A stretch of DNA of 14,755 nucleotides, taken from positions 522,244 through 536,998 of the forward strand of contig MU646330.1 of the NCBI GenBank assembly GCA_026770585.1, read 5' to 3'. Position numbers and translations under genes: made by a program. This DNA comes from Baffinella frigidus (Eukaryota; Cryptophyceae; Cryptomonadales; Baffinellaceae). Positions within the stretch are counted from its first letter, which is position 1. Each line of letters begins with the position of its first letter. Shown here in pieces: positions 14,102-14,755 of this stretch. Below the pieces are notes generated by a model, which saw only the letters and a program-made list of their open reading frames with translations, did not search any database and was not told where the DNA came from.

Positions 14102-14134
14102 GCACAGGAACCGATACGTTCCTAGGGTCCTACA

Positions 14135-14255
14135 GTACAGGGGTACCTCGCTCACAAGAAACCGCCCCCCCCCTAGGACCACCATAGGACCCTGGGCAGG
14201 GTCCTACTGTAGAATCCTAGGGGGGGGCTGTTTCTTATGAGTAAGGTAGCCCTGT
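14135..14255. mobile_element. Foldback element, family B (copy B7)
   Basis: gtacaggggtacctcgctca, C run, core, G run, ctgtttcttatgag and a worn right end (taaggtagccctgt). Confidence 0.88.
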
Positions 14256-14600
14256 TATGGGTAGGAACTCGGTGGGGAACTCCGATGAAGTGGGGAACTC
14301 CGATGTTTGGTAACGTGACCGCCCTTGAGGGGTTGCACGTGACCGGGGAAATACAGGACACAAGCATGATGCACACATGCTCCAGGCACTTTACTCGGAC
14401 AGAGCTAGTTTGTCTCCCTTCGTACACACCGGGTGCAGAGCGCGCGATCTCGCTGTAAGTCATGCTGAAACCTATTCTCTTGTTTTCTTATTATACGGTG
14501 GACATGATGTTGGCTTCCCTGTGATAAGTCAATACAACAGGCAAAACTGAAACAGGTTACCCGAATTCTGAACTGTAAACCATACACCCCACACACTACA
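14256..14600. other. Gene-free spacer
   Basis: ggggaactccgatg occurs twice (about 14276 and 14292). Short open frames on both strands show no recognisable motif. I see no further exon. Confidence 0.45.
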
Positions 14601-14755
14601 CCTTAAACCCCAAACCCCAAACCCTAAACGCTGAAACATAAACACTAAACCCTATACCCTGAACCCTAAACCCTAAGCCCTGAACCCTAAACCCTAAACC
14701 CTAAACCCTGAACCCCAAACCCCAAACCCCAAAACCTAAACCCTAAACCCTAAAC
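14601..14755 (+). repeat. Terminal CCCTAAA-type array
   Basis: cacctt-aaaccccaaacccc then ccctaaa, ccctgaa and ccccaaa units run to the end of the window. Confidence 0.9.

Noticed and set aside
14173-14463. Small frames near the right end
   Set aside because: They overlap element B7 and duplicated ggggaactccgatg words and show no domain or leader.

Overview
This window is eukaryotic nuclear DNA from a protist, probably an alga. Arrays of CCCTAAA/TTTAGGG (the plant- and alga-type telomere motif) and its decayed variants recur throughout. There are GT-AG introns, many short foldback elements, long microsatellites and almost no long open frames. A minus-strand frame at about 1.56-1.78 kb starts with a signal-peptide-like segment ending in an AFAP motif, as in the bipartite plastid leaders of algae with secondary plastids (chromerids, dinoflagellates, stramenopiles, haptophytes). 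I cannot name the species.

The central result is one gene that no long ORF reveals: a single-domain globin on the plus strand, 3081-12149. Seven small exons (27, 96, 90, 75, 57, 41 and 76 nt) join through six GT-AG introns into an uninterrupted 153-codon frame with its own stop. It has the A-helix Trp14, Phe43 (CD1), distal His60 (E7) and proximal His92 (F8). Only 462 of 9069 bp are coding. Exon 1 is the least certain piece.

The introns are built from repeats. Intron 1 and intron 2 hold copies of the exon 2 edges, MITE-like elements and a CACCCTC minisatellite. Intron 3 holds telomere-like DNA, three downstream copies of the exon 3 3' part, a 29-bp tandem repeat and two foldback elements. 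Intron 4 holds a 22-bp palindromic tandem array and four upstream copies of the exon 5 start. Intron 5 holds (CTT)n/CCTACCACC arrays, CT microsatellites, a 190-bp foldback and an 18-bp tandem repeat that ends at the acceptor. Intron 6 is almost entirely decayed telomere repeat.

A striking pattern is that internal exons are surrounded by truncated copies of themselves. Copies of the 5' edge with its acceptor lie upstream of the full exon, and copies of the 3' edge, several still carrying a GT donor, lie downstream. I call these exon-edge echoes.

Upstream (1-3080) lie telomere-like repeats, foldback elements of several families, the plastid-leader-like frame and a 393-bp apparently perfect palindrome next to another foldback element. 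Downstream (12150-14755) lie clusters of two foldback families (A, about 103 bp; B, about 120 bp), a further foldback element, a TTTAGGG array at 13990-14100 and a terminal CCCTAAA-type array.
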